Part shown: positions 32,082 to 44,430 of the stretch, in pieces
How the letters are laid out: each line of letters begins with the position of its first letter
Position numbering within the stretch: the first letter of the stretch is position 1
Source of the DNA: Sanderia malayensis
Lineage: Eukaryota; Cnidaria; Scyphozoa; Semaeostomeae; Pelagiidae
Length of the DNA stretch: 64,000 bases
Direction of reading: 5' to 3'
Assembly (NCBI GenBank): GCA_013076295.1
Contig: RQOL01000811.1
Location: 19,401-83,400, forward strand
Translations under genes and position numbers: made by a program
Notes under the pieces: model-generated
The model's database searches: none
What the model was told of the DNA's origin: nothing
The model's input: the letters and a program-made list of their open reading frames with translations, nothing else

Positions 32082-32625
32082 ACGTAAATGACAAAGTTAG
32101 CGCTTATTTAAAAAATAAACTTTTAGAGGGGGCGCTAATTCAGCGAGGATGGTTAATTCAGCAGGGCGCTTATTAATGTTTGCTCAAGCAATGTAAGGGA
32201 GAAAATTTATTTCCAGTTGTCTTTCAGTTCATTTTTGTTGAATATTTTAACAGGCGTAACACAAAAGAATTAAAAAATGAAATGTCTTATAAGATGTCGA
32301 TTTCCTCATCCTCTTCATGGTCTGAATCAACCATCAGAAATTCAGGTCTTGTTATTGCAACATCGCTCTCCCCAATTTCAAACGGATCAACATCTTTTTC
32401 GCTTAGGATTTACAATTGACTTTTTAAGACCTCCCTTCCAGCTTAGCAAGGCTGCTTTTCCTTGAAACAATGGATCAGATTGTTCTATATTCAAATAAGC
32501 GCCCCGTTTGTTTAGGGGACGCTTATTCAAGCAGGGGCGCTTAATAAAAAAATTGCCTTTATCCCGGGGTGCTTATTCGGAAGGGGCGGTTATTTGGCAG
32601 GGGGCGCTAATTTTGTCATTTACGG
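32082..32625. mobile_element. MITE with ACGTAAATGACAAAGTTAGCGC ends
   Basis: The ends are inverted over about 22 bp with two mismatches (ACGTAAATGACAAAGTTAGCG / GCGCTAATTTTGTCATTTACGG). The flanking TA is on both sides (32080-32081, 32626-32627). The interior is rich in GGGGCGCTTATT units, related in style to 18919-19382. Non-coding. Confidence 0.6.
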
Positions 32626-32629
32626 TAAG

Positions 32630-33180
32630 GTATCCGTCTTGTCATAACGATAATCAATTTGGCAACTTTGCACATCGAAGCAACTATTTCTTGACAATTA
32701 ACCCTGCTTAATTTGGATTAACCAACATTTATTGTACAACGATGGTGAATAATAAGCAATAAATATTCCCCATTCACCCTGTTCGTGTGGTTATAAAAGA
32801 AAATATTAAAACATGAAAAAGTCTAGAAAAAAGAGCTTCATTTTTGAAGAAGCAAGGTTGAGCGTCCACAAACTCGAGCCATGTCTTCGAAATGAAAATC
32901 GAAGAATTTTATACGCACATCATCGAAACATCATAAAACATTTAAAGAAATCTTTCAACATTTACTGATAAATTAGTTATATATTATTGCAGTATAATAT
33001 AGACAAAGTTATGAAATGACGAGCTTACCTTCCTTATTACAGTAGTAAAATTCAAGAGCTCAAAAGATGAAATGCCAGTGGTTCATGACGAGGAGACAAA
33101 ACAAGAAAGAAATGTGTTTGGGACTTCCCCTCATTTGAGTTTTCTACATGTCACGTGTGCTCTACTCTCTTCATCATTGG
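32630..33180. other. Possible isolated 5' exon, otherwise empty
   Basis: A minus-strand donor (AAGGAAG then GTAAGCTC) ends at 33029. The surroundings (32840-33050) weakly resemble 19870-20090, where a similar donor occurs. This could be a duplicated untranslated exon. Low certainty. Confidence 0.3.
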
Positions 33181-33231
33181 TGGAATCAGCAAACCATAAA
33201 TTAACATAACAAAAGAATATTCAACTAATTG

Positions 33232-33416
33232 CAGTCAACTCTGTCTAATTTTAACACCCTGGGGAAGCGTGAAAATGTTCGAATTGCAAAAATTTCGAAT
33301 TATGGAGGTTTGTTGTATAAGAATTGGTTCATTAGTGATCCTTGAAGGGACGGAAAATTTCGTTCGAAATAGATAGAGTTCGAATTACAAGAGCTCGAAC
33401 CATTTAGATTTGACTG
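33232..33416. mobile_element. CAGTCAACTCTGT...TTGACTG MITE, second full copy
   Basis: 185 bp, with the same ends and interior as 30953-31136. Its left flank is also shared with 26790-26843, so this copy and the truncated one descend from one duplicated segment. Confidence 0.55.
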
Positions 33417-33419
33417 TAT

Positions 33420-34899
33420 TGAGTAAGTCATTATTGGCAAATTTAACCAAATAATTTTATCAATTCACTGCATAGTGTAGGCTTGACATTGAATAAAAAC
33501 AAGCTAGTCGTTCATGTTTATAACAACAATACCCATTGAGGGAGGGCTTATCTGATAATTTACAATACCGTAAGTCCTCGAATTAGCACCCTCTCGAATA
33601 AGCCCCCCTAGAATGAGCCCCCACCATCTCCATTAAGCCCCCGGACGGATTTGTTTTGAAATGTTTTTAGCGAATTGTATATAAGAAAAGTTGTGAAGGC
33701 AATAATGAATTTCAACTGGTTCAGGAAAGACTTGTTTGGCGTTTTACATGAAAATGTTTTGGTTTTTAAAGGGACTTGCGAAGCGAATAGGCTTGTACTT
33801 TACAGCTCAAAACATTCTTCCAAATTTTTGATAGAATTTGTTTTACAGTCACTAAGGATTTGGCTTTGCATATTTGGGGAACTTTTTCTTTTGCATTGGC
33901 ACAGCAATTTATTTGTTGATAGCAGGACTTGCATTGCAAAAGTAGTGTTTCGAAAACCCTTACTTTTTCAACCATTTGAATTATACGAGTTCTGCATCTT
34001 CACCACGAGAAATCTGAAAAGTCCTCCTTGCCGTGTAAAACTCTACAATTTACGAAATAAGATTGCTGCTCAACTTCAATACGTTCATTTTCATTGCTTC
34101 ACTAACATGTTTTCCCAATAAAAATCAATTTATCGCCTCAAATTCTCCTCTGTATTTGGTTTATTTTCAATATTCAATGCCACAGGTGTCCCTCAGATTG
34201 ACACTGATGCAAGTGGGTTTTTATTAGTTCTTATCAAATATCCCGCCAACCAAGCCCAAAAAACAAACTGGCACCCCTTCAGATCATAGTTCTGGACTGT
34301 GCTTGTTAGGGGGTCGTGTCATGAAAATTTGAGAATTAGTGAAATACGCAATGTAGTGAGTCTACACACATAAACATAAAAATAACTGACAACTGCGCAT
34401 TTTTTCCATAATGATGTATATCTTTATAATATACATGTTTAATATATAAATCTTCGTACAATAATATATATGTTTAATATATATATCTTCGTACGTTTTG
34501 TTTTTCTACTTAAGATTTTAATGAGATGCATTTCTGTATTTTTAATTATCCAATAGCATCAGGTTTCGCTCCCTTGAAACAAGGCCATTATATAACCTTT
34601 CACAAGAAAACCTTGCCTCACTTTGATGTTAATGAATGATGGGAATTTTAATTTTACAAAAGTCAGCGCTTTTTGAAATATCTGTTTCGTAGACCTACCT
34701 TACCTTACATCGCCAAAGAAAAATTGTTTAAAAAGGACAAATTACAGGCGGAGGATATTGCAAAACCTACAAACACATTACCCTTCATCTAAAACCAAGG
34801 TAAATAAGCTTCATTGTTATTTCAACTGCTCAGCTTATTGCTAAATCACTTTGCTTAGGCCAGTTTACTTTCACTGAATGCTCGGTGTAAAATCAGAAT
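33420..34899. other. Upstream region of the antizyme gene, exons not identified
   Basis: The N-terminal exon(s) of the antizyme gene, including its frameshift site, should lie here or farther left, but I could not identify them. A 148-codon frame at 33675-34121 has no recognisable motif. A partial TACCGTAAGTCC element end is at 33565. Confidence 0.4.
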
Positions 34900-35090
34900 C
34901 ATGCACACATGTTCGTCTATCAACTATCAACTGCTTAGATTACAGCCTTGTGTGTGCTATATTCAATGCTCTACCTTAGCTCAACCTTAGAAACCCATAC
35001 CTTGTAAAGATAGAGCAAGCATACGTGTGCATCTATCAACTATCAACTGCTTTGATTATAGCTTTATGTGTGTACTATGTTCAAGATCTT
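34900..35090. repeat. About 120-bp tandem repeat, two copies
   Basis: Units contain CATCTATCAACTATCAACTG and AAACCCATACCTTGTAAAGA. The same family recurs at 63630-63830, about 28 kb away. Confidence 0.7.
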
Positions 35091-35130
35091 CCTTATGTAT
35101 CTTCATAATTTTTATTAGTATTTATTTCAG

Positions 35131-37385
35131 GCCTTTTGTGAATTTGGAAAAGATTCAACACCTTTAACATTCTCGTTCCGAGATGGCCAATACCTTATCA
35201 GTGAATGGAATGGTGCTCTGGTGCAAAGGACATTGTATTTAGAACTTCCACATTCCTCTTTGCCTTCTGGTATCAAAGAAGGGTAATTTATGTTCATTTA
35301 TAATGCCCAGTATGCCATTTGTGATCACATCTGCTATTGCATAGATATTGCTGTATATGTTGGACAGATATAGCTGCATATGTTGCGTAGATATAGCTGC
35401 ATATATTGCACAGATATAGCTGTATATATTACATAGATAGATATAGCTGCATTTGTTACATATATATAGTTGCATACATTGCATAGATATAGCTGCATAC
35501 ATTGCATAGATATAGCTGTATATATTGCATAGATATATCTTTTTACATTCACTTTTTCATTTTGTTTTTAGATTTGTTGCTCTTTTGGATCATGCTGAAG
35601 ATGTTTTGAAAGCAACCAAATTGTTCATTTGCATACCAAAGTCAATCACAAGTAGAGGTGAGAATATTTTGTCCCCCCCCCACTTTGAGCATTTCATATC
35701 AACTTAATTGCTCCCTTAGTTCCCCCCACCTTCTTTGTCGCCAAACTGTATTGCGTGTTGCTCACGGTGCTCTAAGAGGACAAAGGTTGCACTCTAACAG
35801 GTCATGTGTTTAACAGTTCATAAGGGTCAAAGTACCAAAGTTCATAAGTCATAAGATCATTTTCGGATGACCTGGGTGCATGAACTATTAGTTTTGCTCT
35901 AAGAGGACAAAGGTTGCACTCTAACAGGTCATGTGTTTAACAGTTCATAAGGGTCAAAGTATCAAAGTTCATAAGTCATAAGGTCATTTTCGGATGACCT
36001 GGGTGCATGAACTATTAGTTTTGCTCTAAGAGGACAAAGGTTGTACTCTAACAGGTCATGTTGTTTAACAGTTCATAAGGGTCGAAGTATCAAAGTTCAT
36101 AAGTCATAAGGTCATTTTCGGATCACCTGGGTGCATGAACTATTTCTTTTGCTGTAAGAGGACAAAGGTTGTACTCTAACAGGTCATGTTGTTTAACAGT
36201 TCATAAGGGTCGAAGTATCAAAGTTCATAAGTCATAAGGTCATTTTCGGATCACCTGGGTGCATGAACTATTTCTTTTGCTCTAAGAGGACAAAGGTTGT
36301 ACTCTAACAGGTCATGTTGTTTAACAGTTCATAAGAGTCAAAGTGTCAAAGTATCAAAGTTCATAAGTCATAAGGTCATTTTCGGATCACCTGGGTGCAT
36401 GAACTATTAGTTTTGCTCTAAGAGGACAAAGGTTGTACTCTAACAGGTCATGTTGTTTAACAGTTCATAAGGGTCAAAGTATCAAAGTTTATAAGTCATA
36501 AGGTCATTTTCGGATCACCTGCGCCTATTAATTAATTAATACAGATGGTGAGAATTTTTCCTTTGTGTTGCGATATGTAACCATGCCCCTCTGCGCACAC
36601 AGTTAACTACTGCAGTCCTTCAGTGTTTGATTGCCCGCGTTGATCCCGCGTTGATCCCGCGTTGATCCCGCGTTGGTTGAAGCAGAGAGCCTTTGGTCAA
36701 CTACCATGAAGCTTTGTAGATCAGTTTCTGCTTAGGGTGTGGCCTGGTGAAGCGGATCAGGGGGCTACCATTTGACTGTCAAATTTCTCTTTTATGGTCG
36801 TTTCGTAAATCCATTGGCTGTCAGGAAGTGTTTTGACCGTTAAAGCAAAAGTTGGCTGAAGTTTGGGTGTAAGTAGAACAACCACAAGAAATCAGAAACA
36901 GCTGGTTTTTGCATTTTTTTTATACATTCAGCAACTTTCCTCTGAGCTACCTGTGAAGTTAATTTGATTAACTTTGTCAGTCGGTTTGCAAACTCCTTTA
37001 GTCCAATACTTATTGATTGTAATCGAGAACAAACTTACTACGTCACAAAATTGTTAGGTGGTACATAAATTGAGTCAATATAAAGTACCACAATTCAGTT
37101 CACAGATAAGGAAGGGGCTTAATTCAGAATTTTATTCCCCAAGGGGGTTTTCACAGAATTTTTACAATAATCATGCGTTTATTAAACAAAAGATTTATAT
37201 TTTACTATAAACTCATTATCATTAAAGCGAATTTTAAAAAAAGTAAAATTTATTTTTTTATTTTGTTTCTAGCCGAGGTTTTGCGAGCATTTATGTTCAT
37301 GGGGTTTCAGATTGTTAATCCAGATGGCATGGATTGCATTGATCGCAAAACGGATTACATTTTCATGCAGTACGAATTCGATTAA
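35131..37385 (+). CDS. OAZ: Ornithine decarboxylase antizyme, C-terminal three exons
   Basis: Exons: 35131-35282 (in-frame start GCC, ends phase 2), 35572-35657 (ends phase 1) and 37273-37385 (stop TAA at 37383-37385). Acceptors TTTCAG, TTTTTAG and TTTCTAG and donors GGGTAATT and AGGTGAGA agree in phase. The product shows the antizyme fold. A segment starting LTFSF is followed by the strand TLYLELPHSSLPSGIKEGF. Next come FVALLDHAEDVL, then KLFICIPK, then AEVLRAFMFMGFQIVNP, and the C-terminal DYIFMQYEFD, matching the LLEFAEE / VFICFHK / FSFLGFEIVRP / CFMVYTFE order of known antizymes. Antizyme binds ornithine decarboxylase, sends it to the proteasome and limits polyamine uptake. Its synthesis normally needs a polyamine-stimulated +1 frameshift. 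That site (usually UCC-UGA-U) is upstream and was not found. Confidence 0.88.
35330..35545. repeat. 23-bp tandem repeat in antizyme intron
   Basis: The unit is GCATAGATATAGCTGCATACATT with variants, about nine copies. It is open in several frames, giving meaningless Tyr/Ile/Cys-rich frames. Confidence 0.85.
35765..36530. repeat. About 126-bp tandem repeat, six copies, in antizyme intron
   Basis: Each unit starts GCTCTAAGAGGACAAAGGTT and ends near TGCATGAACTATTAGTTTT. Copies are nearly identical except for a few substitutions and one small insertion. Confidence 0.85.
36531..37272. other. Antizyme intron remainder
   Basis: It includes a short run of four GCGTTGATCCC units at about 36637-36675. 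Otherwise no feature. Confidence 0.5.
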
Positions 37386-37609
37386 AACATACCAGCGGAT
37401 TACAGATTACTAGATCGAAATCAAACCAAAATCAAACTCACTTTCACATTTAAACTTTACTAGTACATGATTATAAAATTGGCTTTTGCATTTTATTCAA
37501 CTAACTTAATTTCCCAATATTTGATTTACTGATGTTAGCAACTGCATAAGGTTAATTTCATAAATTTAATTTCAATTTTAGCAATGATGAGTTAAAACTT
37601 GATTGCTCT

Positions 37610-37760
37610 TTTATTTAAAGTTATATCTCAACAATATTCAGAGTTATATCCAAGCAATATTCAGAGCTATGTTCAAGCAATATTCAGAGCCATATTCAAG
37701 CAATAATCAGAACTATACCCCTGCAATATATAGCTGGAGAAACTATATCTCAACAATATT
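37610..37760. repeat. 23-bp tandem repeat downstream of antizyme
   Basis: The unit is CAATATTCAGAGTTATATCCAAG with variants, about six copies, just after the antizyme stop codon and possibly in its 3' untranslated region. Confidence 0.75.
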
Positions 37761-38139
37761 AAAAGCAAAATATAGTTTTATTGGTCCTCCTCCTACCTTT
37801 TCACCTGATTTTTATATTGGTGCCCTACATAATGAATCATGCCGTGAGTTTAAGGTGCCTAAACAAAAATGGAGAAAGTTAGAAAGACCCAAAAGTAAAA
37901 CTGAGTTCGGTGAGGTTGAATGAAAAGATGAAATGACCTGTGTTTAGCTTGTTGAAACAAAATCTATTTAGTTACAGACAAAGATGGAATTCATTATACA
38001 TAGATATATGATAATTAATTTTATACCTTCTTGAAATTTTCGTGAGTCACACATGGCCAGTAAGGAAAGGTCTTTCCAACTTGACTGAGGTTGACGTGGT
38101 CACCGATTCCTCCTTCTCTGAGACCAGCCTTTCTCTAGA

Positions 38140-38420
38140 CATAGCAATATAGTATGTGACAATGTACTTGGACACTTTACCCCCTGGAAATATATCATTT
38201 TGTATTGTTTATCAATCGACTAAATGAACCCTCCAGGGGTGACAGCGTGAGACAATATAGTCAGACACTTAGCCCCTGGAAATATATCATTTTAAATTGT
38301 TTATCAATGAAGTAAATGGAGCTTACAGGGGTGACAGTATGAGAAAATATAGTCAGACATTTTACCCCCTGGAAATATATCGTTTCGTATTGTTTATCAA
38401 TGGACTAAATGGGCTGAATT
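38140..38420. repeat. CCCCTGGAAATATAT...CTTCCAGGGG tandem repeat, locus 1
   Basis: Three units of roughly 105 bp. Each has an inverted pair CCCCTGGAA / TCCAGGGG around TTTATCAATGGACTAAATGG. The same family is at 57900-58075 (opposite orientation) and 59255-59690. Confidence 0.75.
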
Positions 38421-38569
38421 TACATTCAATTAATCTGTATATAAATAGATAAAACATAAAACATAATTCCATTGCCTAATGACATATACCTTGTCCACAA
38501 ATTCTTGGTCAATACAGTAGTGTTCTTTCCTGATGGCAGGAATAAAGTCAAAGTTTAAAAAATACAAAT

Positions 38570-39813
38570 TTTGAAATAGACTGAAAAATGACTCACAAGA
38601 AGTCGAATTATACTAAATAGGTCCCACTGATCACGTTGAGACATTTCCCAGCTCTCTAGGAGCAATGGTTCAAATTTTAGTGCACCCAGATTTCCCGCGG
38701 ATAGCTGTTTAAACTTTCTATCATACATGAAGTGTGTACTGAAGAATCCAAATTTTGAAATACACTCAAAAATGACTCAGAAGGAGTCCAATTATACTAA
38801 ATAGGTCCTACTGATCACGTTGAGGCAATTCCCAGCTCTCTAGGAGCAATTGTTCAAATTTTAGTGCACCAAGATTTCCCGCGGATAGCTGTTTAAACTT
38901 TCTATCATACATGATGTAGGTACTGAAAAATCCAAATTTTGAAATACACTCAAAAATGACTCACAAGAAGTCGAATTATACTAAATAGGTCCTACTGATC
39001 ACGTTGAGGCAATTCCTAGACCTCTAGGAGCAATTGTTCAAATTTTAGTCCACCAAGATTTCCCGCGGATAGCTGTTTAAACTTTCTATCATACATGATG
39101 TAGGTACTGAAAAATCCAAATTTTGAAATACACTCAAAAATGACTCACAAGAAGTCGAATTATACTAAATAGGTCCTACTGATCACGTTGAGGCAATTCC
39201 TAGACCTCTAGGAGCAATTGTTCAAATTTTAGTCCACCAAGATTTCCCGCGGATAGCTGTTTAAACTTTCTATCATACATGAAGTAGGTACTGAAAAATT
39301 CAATTTTTGAAATAGACTGAAAAATGACTCACAAGGAGTCAAATCATACTAAATAGGTCCCACTGATCACGTTGAGACATTTCCCAGCTCTCTAGGAGTA
39401 ATGGTTTGTGGACCCAGATTTCCCGCGGGTAGCTATTTAAATTTCTATCATACACGAAGTAGGTACTGCAAAAATTAAAATTTTGAAATAGACTGAAAAA
39501 TGACTCACAAGGAGTCAAATCATACTAAATAGGTCCCACTGATCACGTTGAGACATTTCCCAGCTCTCTAGGAGTAATGGTTCGTGGACCAAGATTTCCC
39601 GCGGATAACTTTCTATCATACATGAAGTAGGTACTGAAAAATTCAATTTTTGAAATAGACTGAAAAATGACTCACAAGAAGTCGAATTATACTAAATAGG
39701 ACCTACGGATCACGTTGAGGCAATTCCTAGACCTCTAGGAGCAATTGTTCAAATTTTAGTGCACCCAGATTTCCCGCGGATAGCTATAAGTTTTCTATCA
39801 TACATGATGTAGG
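38570..39813. repeat. Satellite of about 180 bp, left part
   Basis: Units run from AAATTTTGAAATACACTCAA through TCCTACTGATCACGTTGAG and TTTCCCGCGGATAGCT to TTTCTATCATACATGA. Monomers differ in a regular pattern. The block 39104-39813 reappears in the same order at 44953-45656, so the higher-order unit is about 0.7 kb (four monomers). Confidence 0.85.
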
Positions 39814-40190
39814 TGTAGCGGATTCCCCGCTGACGTCAGTTTCAGCTCGTTTACTTCCTGGGTCATTCCCAGATGACGCTATCATAGATATATATACAAC
39901 GTTGCTAAAATAAATATTTTGTAATTCCTAGTTTTACATTATTACTCATTGCTTACGCACATAAAATTAGCTTCCTATTCCCTTTTACTAATATATATAT
40001 TCGTCACTTGATTTAGTTAGTTAGTTATTGTTAGTTCCAGTTGTTCACTCAAGAAAATCTATAAAATCACAAGTTGTTTGTTTTCATCTCTGAAACCTCT
40101 AGAATCTCGAATAAAATCGACACGAACCAAAACATTTGGTAAGACTGTTAATTGTCTGTTAGTAAGTATTCAAATCTCGTATTTACTAAA
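39814..40190 (+). repeat. Gypsy-2 5' LTR
   Basis: 377 bp, starts TGTAGCGGATTCCCCGC and ends CGTATTTACTAAA. Same as 44576-44952. Confidence 0.93.
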
Positions 40191-40330
40191 TTGGTGACCA
40201 CGAAGTGACCGAGTATTCGTTCTTCAGAGACATACATTTGAGTATTTGGCCTATATTTTAATTTCGATTACACACATCGTTCAATCTCGATATTTGGATA
40301 TTAGTAAGCTTCGTACGTACTGTTCTCACA

Positions 40331-41290
40331 ATGAATCCTACAGAATCTTCTACTACTGGTGCTAGTTTGCCTTCATCATCAGCTTCACCAACAGGACACC
40401 CTGGAGTTGTTCCACTTCAACCAGTAGGAGCAGTAAGTCTGAAACTTCCACCATTCTGGCCCAACGATCCAGAGCTGTGGTTTGCACAAGTAGAATGCCA
40501 ATTTGAGGCTAGGAGCATCAATGTTCAAAATACAAAGTTTAACTACGTTGTAGCTATCCTTCAGCCAGAGATAGCCCAAGAAGTACGTGACCTCCTCGTT
40601 CATAGACCAGCACAGAATCCATATGATCGTTTGAAAGAGGCACTGATCAAACGAACATCCACGTCCGAGCAGAAAAGACTTCACCAGCTATTGATTGCTG
40701 AAGAACTCGGTGATAGAAAGCCATCGCAACTTCTTCGGCGTATGCAACAGCTTCAAGGTGGAAACAACCTTGAACCAAGCATCCTTCGTCAACTGTTCCT
40801 TCAACGTCTTCCAAGAAATGCTCAGTTGATCCTTGCTTCCTCGCCAGACACCGTTCCACTTGACGATTTAGCAGCACTAGCCGACAAGATATTAGAAGTT
40901 GCTGGTCCACCCCAAGTCATTTCTGCAGTTGCTACTCAAAACACTGTGCCATTAAACAACAAAATTGAAGACATGCAAGGTCAAATCAATCAGCTTACGA
41001 TGCAAATCCAGGCCCTCACAAGTCAGCTGACAACACAGAATTCTTTTCGAGGCCGTTTCCAATCACGTGGAAGATCTCCATTTCAAAGACAACAGCCTCG
41101 TATGCAATCTCAGTCACCTGACCGCTCCAGAATCTGCTGGTACCACAAGAAGTTCGGAATACAAGCACACAAATGCGAACAGCCGTGCGCCTTTATACAA
41201 CCTGAATTTCAAAGTTCCAACCCACAACAACAACAACAACAACAACAGCAACAACAACAGTTGCAGGGAAACGCCCCAGCCAGAGACTGA
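40331..41290 (+). CDS. gag: Gypsy-2 gag
   Basis: 319 codons from an ATG 140 bases after the 5' LTR. It starts with a Ser/Thr-rich N-terminus, then a capsid-like region ([19 protein letters not shown], a signature of this Gypsy group). Next come an Arg-rich basic segment ([15 protein letters not shown]) and a non-classical Cys motif, [18 protein letters not shown], in place of a CCHC knuckle. It ends in a glutamine run encoded by CAA repeats. The stop TGA (41288-41290) overlaps the first pol ATG (41290). Confidence 0.92.
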   Translation: MNPTESSTTGASLPSSSASPTGHPGVVPLQPVGAVSLKLPPFWPNDPELWFAQVECQFEARSINVQNTKFNYVVAILQPEIAQEVRDLLVHRPAQNPYDRLKEALIKRTSTSEQKRLHQLLIAEELGDRKPSQLLRRMQQLQGGNNLEPSILRQLFLQRLPRNAQLILASSPDTVPLDDLAALADKILEVAGPPQVISAVATQNTVPLNNKIEDMQGQINQLTMQIQALTSQLTTQNSFRGRFQSRGRSPFQRQQPRMQSQSPDRSRICWYHKKFGIQAHKCEQPCAFIQPEFQSSNPQQQQQQQQQQQQLQGNAPARD

Positions 41291-41311
41291 TGGCGGCAAG
41301 TCACCCTGGCT
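41266..41311 (+). promoter_or_regulatory. -1 ribosomal frameshift signal at the Gypsy-2 gag-pol junction
   Basis: In the gag frame the sequence is G-GGA-AAC (41266-41272), a canonical X-XXY-YYZ heptamer. Five bases later AGCCAG (41278-41283) can pair with CTGGCT (41306-41311). The -1 frame is open from 41206 straight into pol. The TGATG stop/start overlap at 41288-41292 would permit reinitiation as an alternative. Confidence 0.8.
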
Positions 41312-44300
41312 CCACTTCTTCTAGTCGTCTTTTCTTCATTACGGATAAATCTTCCGGTACACGTTTCTTAATCGACACTGGCGCAGATGTAAGTGTAATC
41401 CCATGTCAAGCCATCGAAAAACGTAACAATCGTCCTTCTTCACTGCAACTTCAAGCTGTAAATCAATCCTCAATAGCTACGTACGGCGAAAGATCACATA
41501 CTCTAGATCTCGGACTTCGTCGCACCTACAGATGGATATTCATTATAGCTGATATTCACACACCCATTCTCGGAGCTGATTTTTTATCGTATTACGCGTT
41601 AAAAGTTGACGTACGCCATCGAAAGCTCATCGATACAACAACCAATTTAACGATACAAGGCGTTCGCAGCTCATTAGAGTCGCCTCGTCCGATGTTTGCC
41701 ATTCCCAATGTGTCATCGCCCTACCTTGTACTATTACAAAAATTTCCGTCACTCGCGCGCCAAGATTACGACGAAAAGGCCGTCAAACATACGGTAAAGC
41801 ATCACATTCAAACAAAAGGCCCACCTGTTTTTAGTCGACCACGCCGACTTGCATCTGACAGATTGGCCATAGCTAAAAAGGAATTCGACCATATGCTTCA
41901 ACTCGGCATTATTCGTACATCAAACAGCAGCTGGTCCTCGCCTCTCCATATGGTGCCGAAGCCAACTGCTGGCGATTGGAGACCTTGTGGCGATTACCGA
42001 GCCCTAAACAACAGCACTGTCCCGGATCGGTACCCAATACCACATATTCACGATTTCGCTTCTGGTTTACATGGAAAAACAATATTTTCTAAAATCGATT
42101 TGGTACGTGCCTATCATCAGATTCCGGTCGCCCCGGAGGACATACCGAAAACTGCTATCACAACCCCTTTTGGTCTTTTCGAATTTATGCGAATGCCTTT
42201 CGGACTTCGAAACGCGGCACAGACATTTCAACGCTTCATTGACGAGGTTATACATGGTTTGGATTTTGTGTATGCTTACATAGACGATTTGCTCATCGCT
42301 AGCTCGTCAGAATCGGAACACCTCATGCATCTGACAAAACTCTTCGAAAGACTTGCTGAATACGGACTTGTCGTAAAACAATCAAAATGTGTATTCGGCG
42401 CAGCCTCGTTAGATTTCCTCGGCCATCAGATCTCAGCCTCCGGTATCTCACCTCTTCAATCAAAGGTTACTGCAATACGCGAATTTCCTGCACCAACATC
42501 ACTAAGGAAGTTACGGGAATTCCTTGGATTGGTAAATTTTTATCGCCGATTTGTACCAAACTGTGCCCAAATCGTACAACCGTTAACGGATTTATTGGCT
42601 GGTAGAAGACCTAAAACCGCTCTTGAACTATCTGACAACGCCTTAGCCGCTTTCCAAGCCATCAAGTCAGCGCTTGCCACTGCAACAATGCTTGTACACC
42701 CATCGCCTACGGATCCTTATTGTCTAATGGTCGACGCGTCCGATCTCGCTATCGGTGGTGTACTACAGCAACATATTGACGGACAATGGAAGCCAATTTC
42801 GTTTTTCTCAAAACGCTTACAGCCGGCAGAAACAAAGTACAGCACTTTTGGACGAGAGCTGCTAGCTGTGTATCTTGCCATTCGCCATTTCCGTCACTGC
42901 CTCGAAGGTCGCCAGTTTTACATCTTAACCGACCATAAGCCGCTAACATATGCTCTGTCAGCATCAGCCGATCGCCATTCACCGCGAGAGATACGTCATC
43001 TCGATTATATCTCTCAATTTACAACGGACATTCGCCACATTCAAGGCAAGGAAAATGTTGTTGCAGATGCATTGTCGAGAACGGAAATCAACTCGTTACA
43101 AGCCATTCAACCGATTGATTTTACACAACTTGCAAAGGCACAACAAGAAGATCCTGACTTGCCCACTCTTCAGTGTTCATCATCTCTTCGTTTGAAAGCC
43201 TTCCCGATCCAAAACGCAACCGGTACAATCTTATGCGACATTTCGACAGATAATCCACGGCCCTATGTACCTCGGTTATATCGACGCATTGTTTTCGCCA
43301 ACCTTCACAACATCTCACACCCCGGTATTCGCGCCACGCAAAACTTGATCACAGCTCGCTATGTTTGGCCACACATTAACACCGACATCCGCCAATGGAC
43401 TCGTGCATGTCTCCAATGTCAGAAAGCCAAAATACAACGTCACACTGTCGCTCCTCTCGGAACATTTGCCACGCCAGATGCTCGCTTTGCACATGTTCAT
43501 ATCGATTTAGTTGGTCCACTACCACCTTCTAATGGTCATCGATATTTGCTTACATGCATCGATCGCTTCACTCGTTGGCCAAATGCTATTCCGATTTCCG
43601 ACATCACAGCTGAAACATGCGCTCAAGCTCTCGTTACGCATTGGATTTCCACATTTGGTGTACCTACTACGATCACAACAGATCGCGGAGCACAATTTGA
43701 GTCTGCACTATTTCATTCCTTAACATCACTACTCGGCATCACACGCATCCGTACCACCGCTTACCACCCTAGTGCAAACGGAATGATCGAGCGTTTTCAT
43801 CGTCATTTAAAGTCGTCGCTCAAGGCTCAACCAGACACCACCAAATGGACCGAGTTGCTTCCACTAATTCTGCTCGTCATTCGATCCACGATCAAAACTG
43901 ATATCGATTGTTCACCCGCTGAACTCGTTTTTGGTACAACACTCCGTTTACCTGGTCAATTTTTCGACACAGACAACGCAGAGAATCTTGACCCTGCAAA
44001 TTACGCTGATCGTCTTCGTTACGCCATGCAACGTTTATCGGCCGTTCCCGTTCGCCAACAATCAACGTCGTCCCACATTCCAACCGATCTGCGGACATGT
44101 ACACATGTTTTCGTCCGCTGTGATGCAGTCCGCAAACCATTACAGACGCCTTACGACGGCCCGTACAAAGTTTTAACACGCAACGAAAAACACTTTGTAC
44201 TTGAGATCAACGGTCATCACAAAACTGTTTCTCTCGATCGTTTGAAAGTGGCTCACCTCGACGCGAATTATTTACAACCGACGCTTCCCGACGCACCTCA

Positions 44301-44430
44301 TGTAGCACCGACGACATCCCAACCAGAAATATCAGAGCCAATCTCGCACACACCCACGATGATTCCCTCACAGAAAACTCGTTCTGGTCGTCGAGTTCAT
44401 TTTCCTGAACGATACGGTTTTGATCCCTAA
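41290..44430 (+). CDS. pol: Gypsy-2 pol polyprotein (protease, RT, RNase H, integrase)
   Basis: 1046 codons from the overlapping ATG; the frame is open upstream to 41206. Protease [13 protein letters not shown] is at about 26-38. The reverse transcriptase contains [15 protein letters not shown] and catalytic YIDD (about 330-333). RNase H has [14 protein letters not shown] (about 475). The integrase has a zinc finger H-H-C-C ([17 protein letters not shown] ... CLQCQ) and a DDE core ([29 protein letters not shown]). A GPY/F module ([10 protein letters not shown]) lies near the C-terminus. No frame breaks. It copies and integrates the element. Confidence 0.95.
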   Translation: MAASHPGSTSSSRLFFITDKSSGTRFLIDTGADVSVIPCQAIEKRNNRPSSLQLQAVNQSSIATYGERSHTLDLGLRRTYRWIFIIADIHTPILGADFLSYYALKVDVRHRKLIDTTTNLTIQGVRSSLESPRPMFAIPNVSSPYLVLLQKFPSLARQDYDEKAVKHTVKHHIQTKGPPVFSRPRRLASDRLAIAKKEFDHMLQLGIIRTSNSSWSSPLHMVPKPTAGDWRPCGDYRALNNSTVPDRYPIPHIHDFASGLHGKTIFSKIDLVRAYHQIPVAPEDIPKTAITTPFGLFEFMRMPFGLRNAAQTFQRFIDEVIHGLDFVYAYIDDLLIASSSESEHLMHLTKLFERLAEYGLVVKQSKCVFGAASLDFLGHQISASGISPLQSKVTAIREFPAPTSLRKLREFLGLVNFYRRFVPNCAQIVQPLTDLLAGRRPKTALELSDNALAAFQAIKSALATATMLVHPSPTDPYCLMVDASDLAIGGVLQQHIDGQWKPISFFSKRLQPAETKYSTFGRELLAVYLAIRHFRHCLEGRQFYILTDHKPLTYALSASADRHSPREIRHLDYISQFTTDIRHIQGKENVVADALSRTEINSLQAIQPIDFTQLAKAQQEDPDLPTLQCSSSLRLKAFPIQNATGTILCDISTDNPRPYVPRLYRRIVFANLHNISHPGIRATQNLITARYVWPHINTDIRQWTRACLQCQKAKIQRHTVAPLGTFATPDARFAHVHIDLVGPLPPSNGHRYLLTCIDRFTRWPNAIPISDITAETCAQALVTHWISTFGVPTTITTDRGAQFESALFHSLTSLLGITRIRTTAYHPSANGMIERFHRHLKSSLKAQPDTTKWTELLPLILLVIRSTIKTDIDCSPAELVFGTTLRLPGQFFDTDNAENLDPANYADRLRYAMQRLSAVPVRQQSTSSHIPTDLRTCTHVFVRCDAVRKPLQTPYDGPYKVLTRNEKHFVLEINGHHKTVSLDRLKVAHLDANYLQPTLPDAPHVAPTTSQPEISEPISHTPTMIPSQKTRSGRRVHFPERYGFDP

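Noticed and set aside
33675..34121. 148-codon open frame upstream of antizyme
   Set aside because: No family resemblance, no splice or promoter support, and an overlapping frame on the other strand. It does not join in phase to the antizyme exons in any obvious way.
37603..37923. 106-codon frame after antizyme
   Set aside because: Its first half is a 23-bp tandem repeat. No start context and no motif.
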